From CAVRXQ01 sp963838845 (GTDB lineage Bacteria; Actinomycetota; Acidimicrobiia; Acidimicrobiales; Bog-793), in the NCBI GenBank assembly GCA_963838845.1, contig CAWISR010000003.1, forward strand, positions 682,001 to 746,000: a stretch of 64,000 bases of DNA, in the 5' to 3' direction. The translations under genes were made by a program, and so were the position numbers. Positions 50,952 through 59,000 of this stretch are shown piece by piece (positions within the stretch are counted from its first letter, which is position 1; every line of letters starts with the position of its first letter). The notes beneath the pieces are model-generated. The model was not told the DNA's origin and did no database searches. It saw nothing but the letters and a program-made list of their open reading frames with translations.

Positions 50952-52045
50952 GCGCGAACAACGCCTACACGGACTCCGGCGTCGACTACGCGGTTCTCGA
51001 CGAGGGAAAGCGACGCGCGCTCGCGGCGGCTCGCGGCACCTCTGCAGTCGCGAGGGCGCGCGGTGCGGAGGTCGATCCCGCAAGCTACGGCGAGCAAGCG
51101 ACGATCGTCGCGGTCGGCGACGAGCACCTCGCCTTCGTTCTCGAGTGCCTCGGCACGAAGTCGCTCATCGCGAGGGACGTCGAGCGTGAGCTCGGTGCCG
51201 ACCGCTTCGTCGACGTCGGCTACGACACCGTCGCCGCCGCGGTGAACGACTGCGCCGCCGTCGGGGCGCTACCTCTTGTCGTCAACGCGTACTTCGCCGC
51301 CGGCGCGCGACTTCTACGTTGGTAGCCGCCACGATTCGCTCGTCGAGGGGTTCCGTCTCGCCTGCGACGTCGCGGGCGCGGCGTGGGGCGGGGGCGAGTC
51401 GCCGACGCTCGCCGGCCTCGTCGAAGACGGCGCCGTCGATCTTGCGGCGTCCGTGCTCGGTAGGGTGCCGCACGGGCGGGCGCCGCTGCTCGGCGCCGAG
51501 CTCGAAGCCGACGACGAAATCGTGCTCATCGCCTCGAGCGGGCTGCACCAAAACGGCGCCTCGCTCGCTCGTCGCGTGGCGCGCGCGGACGACGCGTCCT
51601 GGTCAGTGAGGCTGCCGTCGGGACGGGTCCTCGGTGACGCGATTTGGATCGCGGCTTCATCTACGCCGGCTTGATGGAGGCGCTCTACGCGGCTGGTGTC
51701 GCGCCGCACTACGCAAGCCACATCACCGGTCACGGGTGGCGCAAACTGATGCGCGCGAATCGGGACCTCACCTACCGGATCGACTTGCTGCCTCCGGTAC
51801 CCGAAGCGGTCGCGTTCCTGGTCGAACGGGCAGGGCTGTCGCCACTCGAGGCGTACGCGACCTTCAACATGGGCGCGGGCTTCGCGCTCTTCGTCCCTTC
51901 GGCGACGGCCGCAAAGGTGATCGAGGTCACGCGATCGGTCGGGATCGCGGCGTTTGAAGCGGGGAGAGTCGAGCAAGGGCCGCGCCGGGTCGTCATCGAG
52001 CCGATCGGCGTCGAGTACGCCAAGGAGAGCCTCGAGATCCGCTGA
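50948..52045 (+). CDS. PurM-like AIR synthase-related protein (two compensating frame breaks)
   Basis: The gene reads as three frame segments that join into one AIR-synthase-fold protein of about 365 residues. Segment 1 (to about 51303) has NNAYTDSGVDYAVLDEGKRR and VGYDTVAAAVNDCAAVGALP. Segment 2 (51304-51645) has ARDFYVGSRHDSLVEGFRLA and GGGESPTLAGLVEDGAVD. Segment 3 (51646 on) has DRGFIYAGLMEALYAAGV and ASHITGHGWRKLMRANRDLT. One extra base near 51295-51305 and one missing T at 51643-51645 explain the breaks. It differs from canonical PurM in many motifs, so purine synthesis is not certain. The ATG overlaps the nusB stop. Confidence 0.75.
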
Positions 52046-52082
52046 CGCGCGTCGTCGGATCTCGTCGGGAAGGGCGGGGGAT

Positions 52083-52454
52083 GTGGCAGATACCGAGTAC
52101 GTCATCAACATGGAGCCGTTGTATTCGACGCTCGAGCGGTTCGACGTCGACAAGCTCGTCGCCGGCGTAACCGAGCCGTGGTGGAACCAGACGCTGATCC
52201 GCGTCGGTGACGATCTCGTTCGCTTGGGTGTCTTCGAGGGCGAGTACCACTGGCACAAGCACGACGATCAGGACGAGTTCTTCTTCGTTCTCGACGGCGA
52301 GATGCGCATCGAGCTCGAAGACCACGACCCGGTCGTGCTCGCCAGGCGGCAAGGGTTTTCGGTTCCGATGGGACTGGGGCACCGACCCGTTGTGCCGACG
52401 CGCGCCGTTGTCTTGATGATCGAGAAAGCGAACATCGCTCCAACGGGCGACTAA
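52083..52454 (+). CDS. Cupin-domain protein
   Basis: The 123-residue single cupin has the two motifs: GVFEGEYHWHKHDDQDEFFF (His, His, Glu) and PMGLGHRPVVPTRAVVL (His). It probably binds a divalent metal and may be a small isomerase, dioxygenase or sensor. The GTG at 52083 is used because GGAAGGGCGGGGGA precedes it and the conserved part begins soon after. A longer frame upstream is arginine-rich and not conserved. It converges with clpP, whose stop is 79 bases away. Confidence 0.82.
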   Translation: MADTEYVINMEPLYSTLERFDVDKLVAGVTEPWWNQTLIRVGDDLVRLGVFEGEYHWHKHDDQDEFFFVLDGEMRIELEDHDPVVLARRQGFSVPMGLGHRPVVPTRAVVLMIEKANIAPTGD

Positions 52455-52532
52455 AGCGGTTTGCTCTGTTGCAAGCAAGCAGCGATGGCTTGCGGTGATG
52501 CCACGCTGCAGAGGTCGATCGACGCGGAGCGA

Positions 52533-53207
52533 TCAGCTCGCGCGGCGCACTTGTTCGGACTCGTCGTCCCGTGGTGCGGCGATCCCGCGGCGCGGCACGA
52601 TGATCTCGTCGATCAACCCGTAGTCGCGCGCCTCCTCGGGAGTGAGGAAATAGTCGCGATCGATGTCGCGTTTCACTTCATCGACGGGCTTTCCGGAGTG
52701 GAAGGCGATGATTTCCGCCATCTTTTGCGTGAGTGAGAGCACCTCCCGCAGCTGAATCTCCATATCGGTCGGCGCGCCGCGGGTTCCCGCGTGCCCCTGG
52801 TGGATCATGACTTTCGACGAGGGCAACGCGAAGCGCTTTCCATTCGCTCCGCCACACAGCACCATCGCGCCGGCCGACATCGCCATGCCGACGCAGGTCG
52901 TCGAGACGTCGCAACGGACGTGCTGCATCACGTCGTAGATCGCCATACCTGCGTACGCCGCGCCACCGGGCGAGTTGATGTAGAGGGTGATGTCCTTTTC
53001 TGGATCCTCGGCTTCGAGGTAGAGCATCTCCGCGATGATGAGATTGGCGACGTCGTCGTCGATCTCGCTGCCCAAAAAAACGATGCGTTCTCTCAACAGC
53101 AACGAAAAGATGTCAAACGCGCGTTCGCCCCGTCCGGACGATTCGATGACCGTCGGAATCACGGCGCTCAGCTGCAGTGGATCGGTCGTTTCGCGTGCAG
53201 GCGTCAT
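52533..53207 (-). CDS. clpP: ATP-dependent Clp protease proteolytic subunit (ClpP paralogue, catalytically intact)
   Basis: The 224-residue ClpP has all three catalytic residues: Ser in VGMAMSAGAMVL (aligned with the usual QAASMGA), His in VMIHQGHAG, and Asp in IDRDYFLTPEEARDYGL. LYINSPGGAAYAGMAIYDVM is the oligomer core. The Met that normally follows the catalytic Ser is Ala. It diverges from an XRE regulator across a perfect palindrome. The ATG at 53207 has TATCAT 7 bases upstream and no Shine-Dalgarno. It is presumably one of several ClpP proteins in the genome, forming mixed rings with a partner. Confidence 0.92.
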   Translation of the reverse strand: MTPARETTDPLQLSAVIPTVIESSGRGERAFDIFSLLLRERIVFLGSEIDDDVANLIIAEMLYLEAEDPEKDITLYINSPGGAAYAGMAIYDVMQHVRCDVSTTCVGMAMSAGAMVLCGGANGKRFALPSSKVMIHQGHAGTRGAPTDMEIQLREVLSLTQKMAEIIAFHSGKPVDEVKRDIDRDYFLTPEEARDYGLIDEIIVPRRGIAAPRDDESEQVRRAS

Positions 53208-53214
53208 CGCGGGT

Positions 53215-53220
53215 ATGATA
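53215..53220 (-). promoter_or_regulatory. -10 element (TATCAT) for clpP, overlapping the operator
   Basis: TATCAT on the minus strand ends 7 bases before the clpP ATG at 53207. It overlaps the left half of the palindrome at 53218-53237, so a bound regulator would block clpP transcription. Confidence 0.6.
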
Positions 53221-53237
53221 TCTCAGATATGAGATAT
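53218..53237. promoter_or_regulatory. Palindromic operator between clpP and the XRE regulator
   Basis: ATATCTCA-GATA-TGAGATAT is a perfect 8-bp inverted repeat with a 4-base spacer. It is strikingly AT-rich in a GC-rich region. It lies in the divergent promoter area and is the obvious candidate binding site for the XRE protein encoded at 53256. Confidence 0.65.
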
Positions 53238-53255
53238 GCGCCGCGGTAGCCGCGA

Positions 53256-53525
53256 ATGACTGAAGCACCCCGCGGGCGACGTCTTCCCGGCTTCAAAGAG
53301 ATGGCAGAGCGCCAGCGCGATCTCGGCGCCGAGTTCGCGCTGCGCCGACAGGCGCTCGGACTTTCCCAGACCGAGGTCGCCGCGCGAATGGGCACGTCGC
53401 AATCCGCGGTTGCGCGCCTGGAGGCGGGAGCACTCGACGTGCGGCTGTCGACACTCGCTCGCTACGCCAAGGCGCTCGGCGACGATGTCGACGTGCATCT
53501 GTTGTTCGGAGAACCGAGGCGCTGA
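53256..53525 (+). CDS. XRE-family helix-turn-helix regulator
   Basis: The 89-residue protein has a single HTH_3 domain (about 21-80) with LRRQALGLSQTEVAARMGTS, then QSAVARLEAGALDVRLSTLARYAKALG. It is almost all DNA-binding domain, with no sensor domain visible. It diverges from clpP with a palindrome in between and overlaps the downstream ClpP-like gene (TGATG), so it is likely to control both. Repression or activation cannot be told from sequence. ClgR and PopR are actinobacterial XRE regulators of Clp genes, but the palindrome here does not resemble the ClgR box as I recall it. Confidence 0.85.
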   Translation: MTEAPRGRRLPGFKEMAERQRDLGAEFALRRQALGLSQTEVAARMGTSQSAVARLEAGALDVRLSTLARYAKALGDDVDVHLLFGEPRR

Positions 53526-54127
53526 TGCACACACCGGATTTCGGCGACGCGATTCGCGGCAAGCTCTTTGAAGAGCGGGTGATCTCGCTCTTCGGTCCCC
53601 TCACCGATGTGGCGGTATCGGAGGTGGCGGGGCAGCTGTGGACGCTCGACGCGACCGGCGACGCACCCGTGACGATGCTCTTGTCGTGCCGGGGCGGATC
53701 GGTGCGTGCCACCCTCGCCCTGATCGACGCGCTCGACGTCGTCGACGTCGCGGTGAACGCGACGTGCCTCGGTTCACTCGACGGGCCCCCGATCGGCGTC
53801 CTCGCCGGCTGCTCGGCGAGGCGCGCCGCGCCAAGTACGCGCTTTACCCTTCGCGACGACGAGGCTTCGATCGACGGGTCGTATCGGAGTTTGCAGCAGA
53901 GCGCGGACGTGCTTTTTGCTGAGCGGTTGCAGCTGCTCGAACGCGTTGCCTCCTCGACGAACGGTCGGCGATCACTTGGGGACCTCATCGCCGACTTCGA
54001 GAAGGGTCGCACGCTCAGCGCCGAGGAGGCGGTCGCCAACGGGCTGATCGACGAGGTCACGCCCGAGACGGACCGCATCGTCGCGTTGCGACGGCAAAAC
54101 CCAGGGATCGGATTCAAAAAAGGGTAG
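53525..54127 (+). CDS. ClpP-like protein lacking the catalytic triad (ClpR-like)
   Basis: The 200-residue ClpP/crotonase-fold protein has a clear fold: LLSCRGGSVRATLALIDAL matches the SPGG core and LSAEEAVANGLIDEV the end. The catalytic residues are lost: Ser is replaced by Gly in CLGSLDGPPIG, His by Arg in FTLRDDEAS, and Asp by Gly in FEKGRTLSAEEA. It resembles non-catalytic ClpR subunits that shape mixed ClpP rings. The ATG overlaps the XRE stop (TGATG), so the regulator and this subunit are coupled. The partner is probably the divergent intact ClpP. Confidence 0.8.
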   Translation: MHTPDFGDAIRGKLFEERVISLFGPLTDVAVSEVAGQLWTLDATGDAPVTMLLSCRGGSVRATLALIDALDVVDVAVNATCLGSLDGPPIGVLAGCSARRAAPSTRFTLRDDEASIDGSYRSLQQSADVLFAERLQLLERVASSTNGRRSLGDLIADFEKGRTLSAEEAVANGLIDEVTPETDRIVALRRQNPGIGFKKG

Positions 54128-54381
54128 AGAGTCGCGTCGGTCATCGCGAAAAGCGGAGAAGCGCAAAGAGGCGCTGCGAGCCGAGCACGGCGCGTCACGA
54201 AGGCGGTCGGGTGCGGCCATCGACCGAGGTCGTTCCGCGGGTCGTAGAGATCTGACGGCGGCTCTTCGTCGCTTTGTAGGTCCTCGTTTCTCCCTGGATG
54301 ACCGCCCTCGGCGTCCTGTTCTGCTCCGACACGCCCGCGCTCTTGTTCGTGGCGGTGCTGGTCCTTTGGCCCAACTGCTTT

Positions 54382-55928
54382 TCAACGAAGCGTCGGGCGC
54401 GCGCGTCCGCGAGTTGGAAGCGCGTGGCGTAGCGGGAGAAAAGCCTGGCCCTTCAAAGAGCAAGCAGCGACGGTGCCATGTGTCTTCACCGCCTCGGGAA
54501 GTTCGCGTCGCGGGTTGCGAATCGTCGCCAACGCGAGCAGGCCTCCCGCTGCGCACACCCCGCCGGCGATGAAGACCGCGATGCGAAAACCGGTGTTGAA
54601 CAAGAGCGGTTTCAAGTAGGAACGCCCACCGATCCCGGCTGCGGCGGGCAGGACGGCGACGGCGATCAAGCTCGCGGCGCGTGCGACCGCGTTGTTCACC
54701 GCCGATGCGACGCCCATGTTCGCGTCTGGTGCCGCGCCAAGCACCGTGGCGGTCAATGGAGCGACCGTCAGGCTGAGCCCGAATCCGAAAACCAAGATCC
54801 CCGGCAGGACGTCGGACTGATAGCTGCCGCCGGGAGCGATACGCGCCAAGACGCGAGACCGCCACCCGCGATGATCGGTCCAAACCCCATGAAAAACCGA
54901 GGACCGTAACGCGAAGAAAGCGCTCCGAATCGCGTCGAGAAGAGGAACAACACGAGCGAGGACGGCAGCAATCCGGCGCCGGCATCGAGCGGGGTGAAGT
55001 GGAGCACCTGTTCCAATTCGACCGGTGCGAGGAAGAACGCACCTCCGAAGGCGCCGTAGATGAAGAACGTCGCGAGGTTCGCGGCGCTGAACTGTCGAGA
55101 CGAGAAGATGCCGAGCGAAACGAGCGGCCTTGGCGCGCCCCCCTCGATGACGATGAAAGACAAAAGGACCGCGGCACCACCGATGATCGCGACGAGCTCG
55201 CTTGTTGACGTCCAGCCGACTGACGGTCCCTCGATCAGGCCGTAGGTGAGGCCGACGAGGCCGACCGTCGCCGCCGTCGCCCCGGTGAGGTCGACGCGCC
55301 CCGTCGCTGCCGGATTGCGGGTCTCAGGCACGTGCCGCTGCGAAAGCACGATGACGGCGAGCGCGATCGGGGCGTTGATGAAGAAGATGAGGCGCCACGA
55401 AACGGCGTCGATGAGGTATCCGCCGAGGAACGGCCCGATCGCTGCCGCGATGACCCCGAGTGCGGACCACGCCCCGATCGCGCGTGAGCGGTCCTCTTTG
55501 ACGAAGACCGCCTCGATGATCGCGAGGCTGCCCGGCGTCAAGAGCGCGCCGCCGATGCCCTGCGCGGCGCGTGCCCCGATCAGCACGCCGGTGTCGGGCG
55601 CGACACCGCAGACCATCGACGCGACCGCGAACGCGATGACACCGATGACGAAGATCTTTCGTCGCCCGTAGCGGTCACCGAGTGCGCCGCCAAGGAGGAT
55701 CAGCCCCGACAAGGTGAGCATGTAGGCGTTGACGATCCACTGGAGATCGGCGACGGACGCGTTTAAGTCCTTTCCGATCGCGGGGAGCGCGATGTTCACG
55801 ACGGTGCTGTCGATGAACGCCATCCCCGATCCGAGCACGGTCGCGGCGAGGACGAAGCGTCCCTTTGCCGACGAATAGCGGATCGGCTGGAATCCGGCCG
55901 TCACGACGTCCGTCTGCGCGTCAGCCAC
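54382..55928 (-). CDS. MFS drug transporter, DHA2/EmrB-QacA family (one frame break)
   Basis: A 14-TM-type major facilitator of about 515 residues. It has GSGMAFIDSTVVNIALPAI at the first helix, LGDRYGRRKIF (motif A), and ARAAQGIGGALLTPGSLAI (motif C-like). The second half carries APVELEQVLHFTPLDAGAG. Near 54850-54852 the frame breaks. With one added base LASLARIAPGGSYQSDVLPG restores the family sequence to a stop at 54382. Uncorrected, the first part ends at 54768. It probably exports hydrophobic compounds by proton exchange. The GTG start at 55928 has AAAGGA upstream. Confidence 0.85.
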
Positions 55929-56035
55929 CTCGGTCCTTTCCGGACGCTCCTGCGGACATTACGGGCGCTGCCAACAGGTTGCCCCTGGCAATCCCGCGCG
56001 CCCGCGGCGGACGTGGCATTGTGTGGCGACGTGAA

Positions 56036-56055
56036 GCGGGTCCCGTGAGGCCCGC
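56036..56055 (+). promoter_or_regulatory. PyrR-binding hairpin in the pyr operon leader
   Basis: GCGGG-TCCCGTGAGG-CCCGC forms a stem-loop 20 bases before the pyrR GTG. Its loop matches the PyrR-binding consensus RUCCNGNGAGGY (GUCCCGUGAGGC, 56040-56051) at every position. The stem ends 9 bases before the GAGGGAG Shine-Dalgarno. Without a visible terminator, translational control as in mycobacteria is the likeliest mode. Confidence 0.72.
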
Positions 56056-56075
56056 ACGGACGGCGAGGGAGCACG

Positions 56076-56645
56076 GTGGCGGAGCGTGAGCGAAGGCTGG
56101 CGCGCCCGACGGGGCGGGTCTTCGTTCCCCGCACCTTCGTCATGGACCCCGATGACGTGGGGCGGGCCCTCACCCGCATCGCCCACGAGATTCTCGAGCG
56201 CAACCACGGCACGGACGACCTCGTCGTCGTGGGGCTGCAGACCGGCGGCGTGCCGCTCGCACGGCGCATCGTCGACGAGATCGCCCGCATAGACGGCTGC
56301 GACGTCCCGTTCGGCACGATCGACGTCGCCTTCTACCGCGACGACTACGGCCTGCGGCCCGTGCTGCCAGAGGAGGCGACGGAGATCGCCTTCGAGCTCA
56401 CCGGTCGCGTCGTCATTCTGGTTGATGACGTGCTGTTCACCGGCCGCACTGTGCGAGCCGCTCTCGACGCACTCGCCGACCACGGCCGCGCCCGCGCGGT
56501 CCAGCTCGCGGTGATGATCGACCGAGGACACCGCGAGCTGCCGATTCGTCCGGACTTCGTGGGCAAGAACCTGCCGACGCGAAGAGACGAGATGGTTGAC
56601 GTAAGCGACGAGGGCGTCGCGCTGGGCGATCTTGTGGAGGGATGA
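56076..56645 (+). CDS. pyrR: Bifunctional pyr operon regulator / uracil phosphoribosyltransferase PyrR
   Basis: The 189-residue PRTase-fold protein binds the pyr mRNA leader when UMP or UTP is high. The PRPP-binding motif is VILVDDVLFTGRTVRAALD, and VFVPRTFVMDPDDVGRALTR and GLQTGGVPLARRIVDEIA are typical of PyrR. The GTG at 56076 follows GAGGGAG at short spacing, and its leader has a PyrR-binding loop. It begins the pyrR-pyrB-pyrC-carA-carB-pyrD operon, all tightly overlapping. Confidence 0.95.
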   Translation: MAERERRLARPTGRVFVPRTFVMDPDDVGRALTRIAHEILERNHGTDDLVVVGLQTGGVPLARRIVDEIARIDGCDVPFGTIDVAFYRDDYGLRPVLPEEATEIAFELTGRVVILVDDVLFTGRTVRAALDALADHGRARAVQLAVMIDRGHRELPIRPDFVGKNLPTRRDEMVDVSDEGVALGDLVEG

Positions 56646-57670
56646 CCGTGATGGACCGTCGACACCTGCTCGGCATCGAGGGCCTCGCGCGCGGTGAGCT
56701 CGTCGACCTCTTGCAGCTGACGAGCCGCTTCGCCGAAGTCGCCGCTCGGCCGATCCCGAGGGTCCCCGCCCTGCGAGGAAAGACGGTGGCGACGATGTTC
56801 TTCGAGAACTCGACTCGCACCCGACTCTCCTTCGAGGCGGCTGCCAAGCGGCTATCGGCTGACACGATGTCATTTTCGGTGAGTACGTCATCGGTGTCGA
56901 AGGGGGAATCGCTACGCGACACCGTCGAGACGATCGACGCGATGGGCGTCGACGCGATGGTCGTACGGCACCACTCCGCCGGCGCGCCGCATCGCGTCAC
57001 CGAATGGGTCGACGCGTCGGTGATCAACGCCGGCGACGGCCAGCACGAACATCCGACGCAGGCGCTCACCGACTGCTACACGCTCCTTGAGGCGCTCGGT
57101 GACGGACGACTCGCTCGCGGAGAACTCGACGAACTTTCGATCGCCTTCGTTGGCGACATCCGCCACTCGCGCGTGGCGAGGTCGTGTTCCATGGCGTTTC
57201 GGCTCCTCGGCGCTCGTGTCGTCTTCGTCGCTCCGACGACGCTGCAGCCACCTTCGCTCGCGGCATTCAACGTCGACGTTGTCAATGAGCTCGATCCAAT
57301 CCTCGGAGACCTCGACGTCGTCTATTTGTTGCGGATGCAAACCGAACGGATGAACGAGTCGTACATCCCTTCGATCCGCGAATACTCCATGCGTTACGGG
57401 TTGAACGCCGATCGGGCTCGGCGGATGCGCAAGGGCGCGTTCGTCATGCATCCCGGACCAATGAACCGCGACGTCGAGATCGATGCCGAGGTCGCAACTG
57501 CGGAGAACGCGCTCGTCACCCGCCAGGTGACAAGCGGGGTCGCGGTCCGAATGGCCGTGCTCTTCGCTCTATTGGCGTCGCCTGGCGCGATCGAAGCCGT
57601 CGCGCAAGAGGCGGCCGCAATCGACGCGGAACCATTCAACGACGCTCAGCCGGGACGCAAGAGTGCCTGA
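56642..57670 (+). CDS. pyrB: Aspartate carbamoyltransferase catalytic subunit
   Basis: The 342-residue enzyme makes carbamoyl-aspartate. MFFENSTRTRLSFEAAAKR (STRT at 57-60) binds carbamoyl phosphate, HEHPTQALTDCYTLLEALG is the conserved central motif, and LLRMQTERMNE binds aspartate. The length is slightly above the usual 310, because of N- and C-terminal extensions. The ATG overlaps the pyrR stop (ATGA). Its last 8 bases overlap the pyrC GTG. No regulatory PyrI subunit is in the window. Confidence 0.95.
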   Translation: MTVMDRRHLLGIEGLARGELVDLLQLTSRFAEVAARPIPRVPALRGKTVATMFFENSTRTRLSFEAAAKRLSADTMSFSVSTSSVSKGESLRDTVETIDAMGVDAMVVRHHSAGAPHRVTEWVDASVINAGDGQHEHPTQALTDCYTLLEALGDGRLARGELDELSIAFVGDIRHSRVARSCSMAFRLLGARVVFVAPTTLQPPSLAAFNVDVVNELDPILGDLDVVYLLRMQTERMNESYIPSIREYSMRYGLNADRARRMRKGAFVMHPGPMNRDVEIDAEVATAENALVTRQVTSGVAVRMAVLFALLASPGAIEAVAQEAAAIDAEPFNDAQPGRKSA

Positions 57671-59000
57671 AGCTGTCGAGAAAAAGCCCAGTCACCGCGT
57701 CGTCGTCCGTGGCGGCACACTCGTCGACGAGACCGGCTCGCGCCGCGGCGACGTCGCGATCGCCGACGGTCGGATTGTGGACGTCTCGGCGTCGATCGAG
57801 CCGACAAAGGGCGCAACGGTGCTCGACGCCGACGGATGCATTGTCTCGCCCGGACTCGTCGACCTCCACGCGCACCTGCGAGAGCCTGGTGGCGAGGCCG
57901 CAGAGACCGTCGAGTCCGGAGCACGCGCCGCTGCCTTGGGCGGCTACACCGCGGTCGTTGCGATGGCGAACACCGATCCTCCGATCGACTCCGCAGCCGT
58001 CGCGCGTGACGTCTTGTCGCTCGGCGTCGCCGCGGCCTGCGAGGTTGCCGTCGCCGGATCGATCACGGTCGGTCGTAAAGGCGAGCGGATCGTGCCGTTC
58101 GCGGAGATGGCGGCCCTCGGGATACGGGTGTTCTCCGATGACGGGCGCGGTGTCCAGGACGCGGGCGTGATGCGGCGCGCACTCGAGTACGCGTCGGACC
58201 TTGGCGTCGTCCTCGCGCAGCACTGCGAAGACGAGTCACTATCCAAGGGCGGACACATGCACGAGGGAGCGATTTCCGCGCGCCTTGGAATCCCCGCGCA
58301 ACCCGGAAGTGCAGAAGAGGCGATGGTGATGCGCGACCTCGAGCTCGCGAGACTGACGGGAGGGACGATCCACTTCTGTCACCTCTCGACGCGCCACTCG
58401 ATCGATCTCGTCACCGCTGCGAAGGAGAGCCACCTTGCCGTGACGTGCGAAGTGACTCCGCACCACCTCTCGCTTACGCACGCCGCGGTTGAGTCGTTTG
58501 ACCCGCGATTCAAGGTCAATCCACCACTGCGCACCGACGAGGACGTCGAAGCACTGCGTGCCGCCTGCGCGGACGGGCACGTCGACGCGATCGCGACCGA
58601 CCATGCACCCCATACGGACGCTTCGAAAGAGGGGACTTTTGACGAATCGCCGTTCGGCGTGATCGGCCTCGAAACGGCGTATGCGGTCGCGTACTCGGTT
58701 CTCGTTGCCGAACGGACAGAGGACGCGACGCCGCTTCAGCGCTTGGTCGGACTGATTTCCGCGCGCCCGGCGCGCATTGCCGGGCTGCACGCCTCGTCCG
58801 GACAAGGCGGTCCGATTGCGGCGGGCGCGATGGCGCATCTTTGCGTTTTCGATCCGACACAGCGCTGGGTCGTCGATCCGAAGACGTTCGCCAGTCGATC
58901 GCACAACTCGCCGTTCGCGGGCCGCACGCTCACCGGGCGGGTCCGCCACACGGTCTTGGCAGGCGAGCCAGTCGTTGTGGACGGGCAAGCGACGAGGTGA
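57663..59000 (+). CDS. pyrC: Dihydroorotase
   Basis: The 445-residue amidohydrolase of the class I (long) dihydroorotase type cyclises carbamoyl-aspartate. DLHAHLREPGGEAAETV gives the HxH metal site and the substrate Arg, LSTRHSIDLV and EVTPHHLSL the further histidines, and ATDHAPHTDASKE the catalytic Asp. The GTG at 57663 overlaps pyrB by 8 bases and is the first in frame. The last four bases overlap carA (GTGA). Confidence 0.95.
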   Translation: MPEAVEKKPSHRVVVRGGTLVDETGSRRGDVAIADGRIVDVSASIEPTKGATVLDADGCIVSPGLVDLHAHLREPGGEAAETVESGARAAALGGYTAVVAMANTDPPIDSAAVARDVLSLGVAAACEVAVAGSITVGRKGERIVPFAEMAALGIRVFSDDGRGVQDAGVMRRALEYASDLGVVLAQHCEDESLSKGGHMHEGAISARLGIPAQPGSAEEAMVMRDLELARLTGGTIHFCHLSTRHSIDLVTAAKESHLAVTCEVTPHHLSLTHAAVESFDPRFKVNPPLRTDEDVEALRAACADGHVDAIATDHAPHTDASKEGTFDESPFGVIGLETAYAVAYSVLVAERTEDATPLQRLVGLISARPARIAGLHASSGQGGPIAAGAMAHLCVFDPTQRWVVDPKTFASRSHNSPFAGRTLTGRVRHTVLAGEPVVVDGQATR

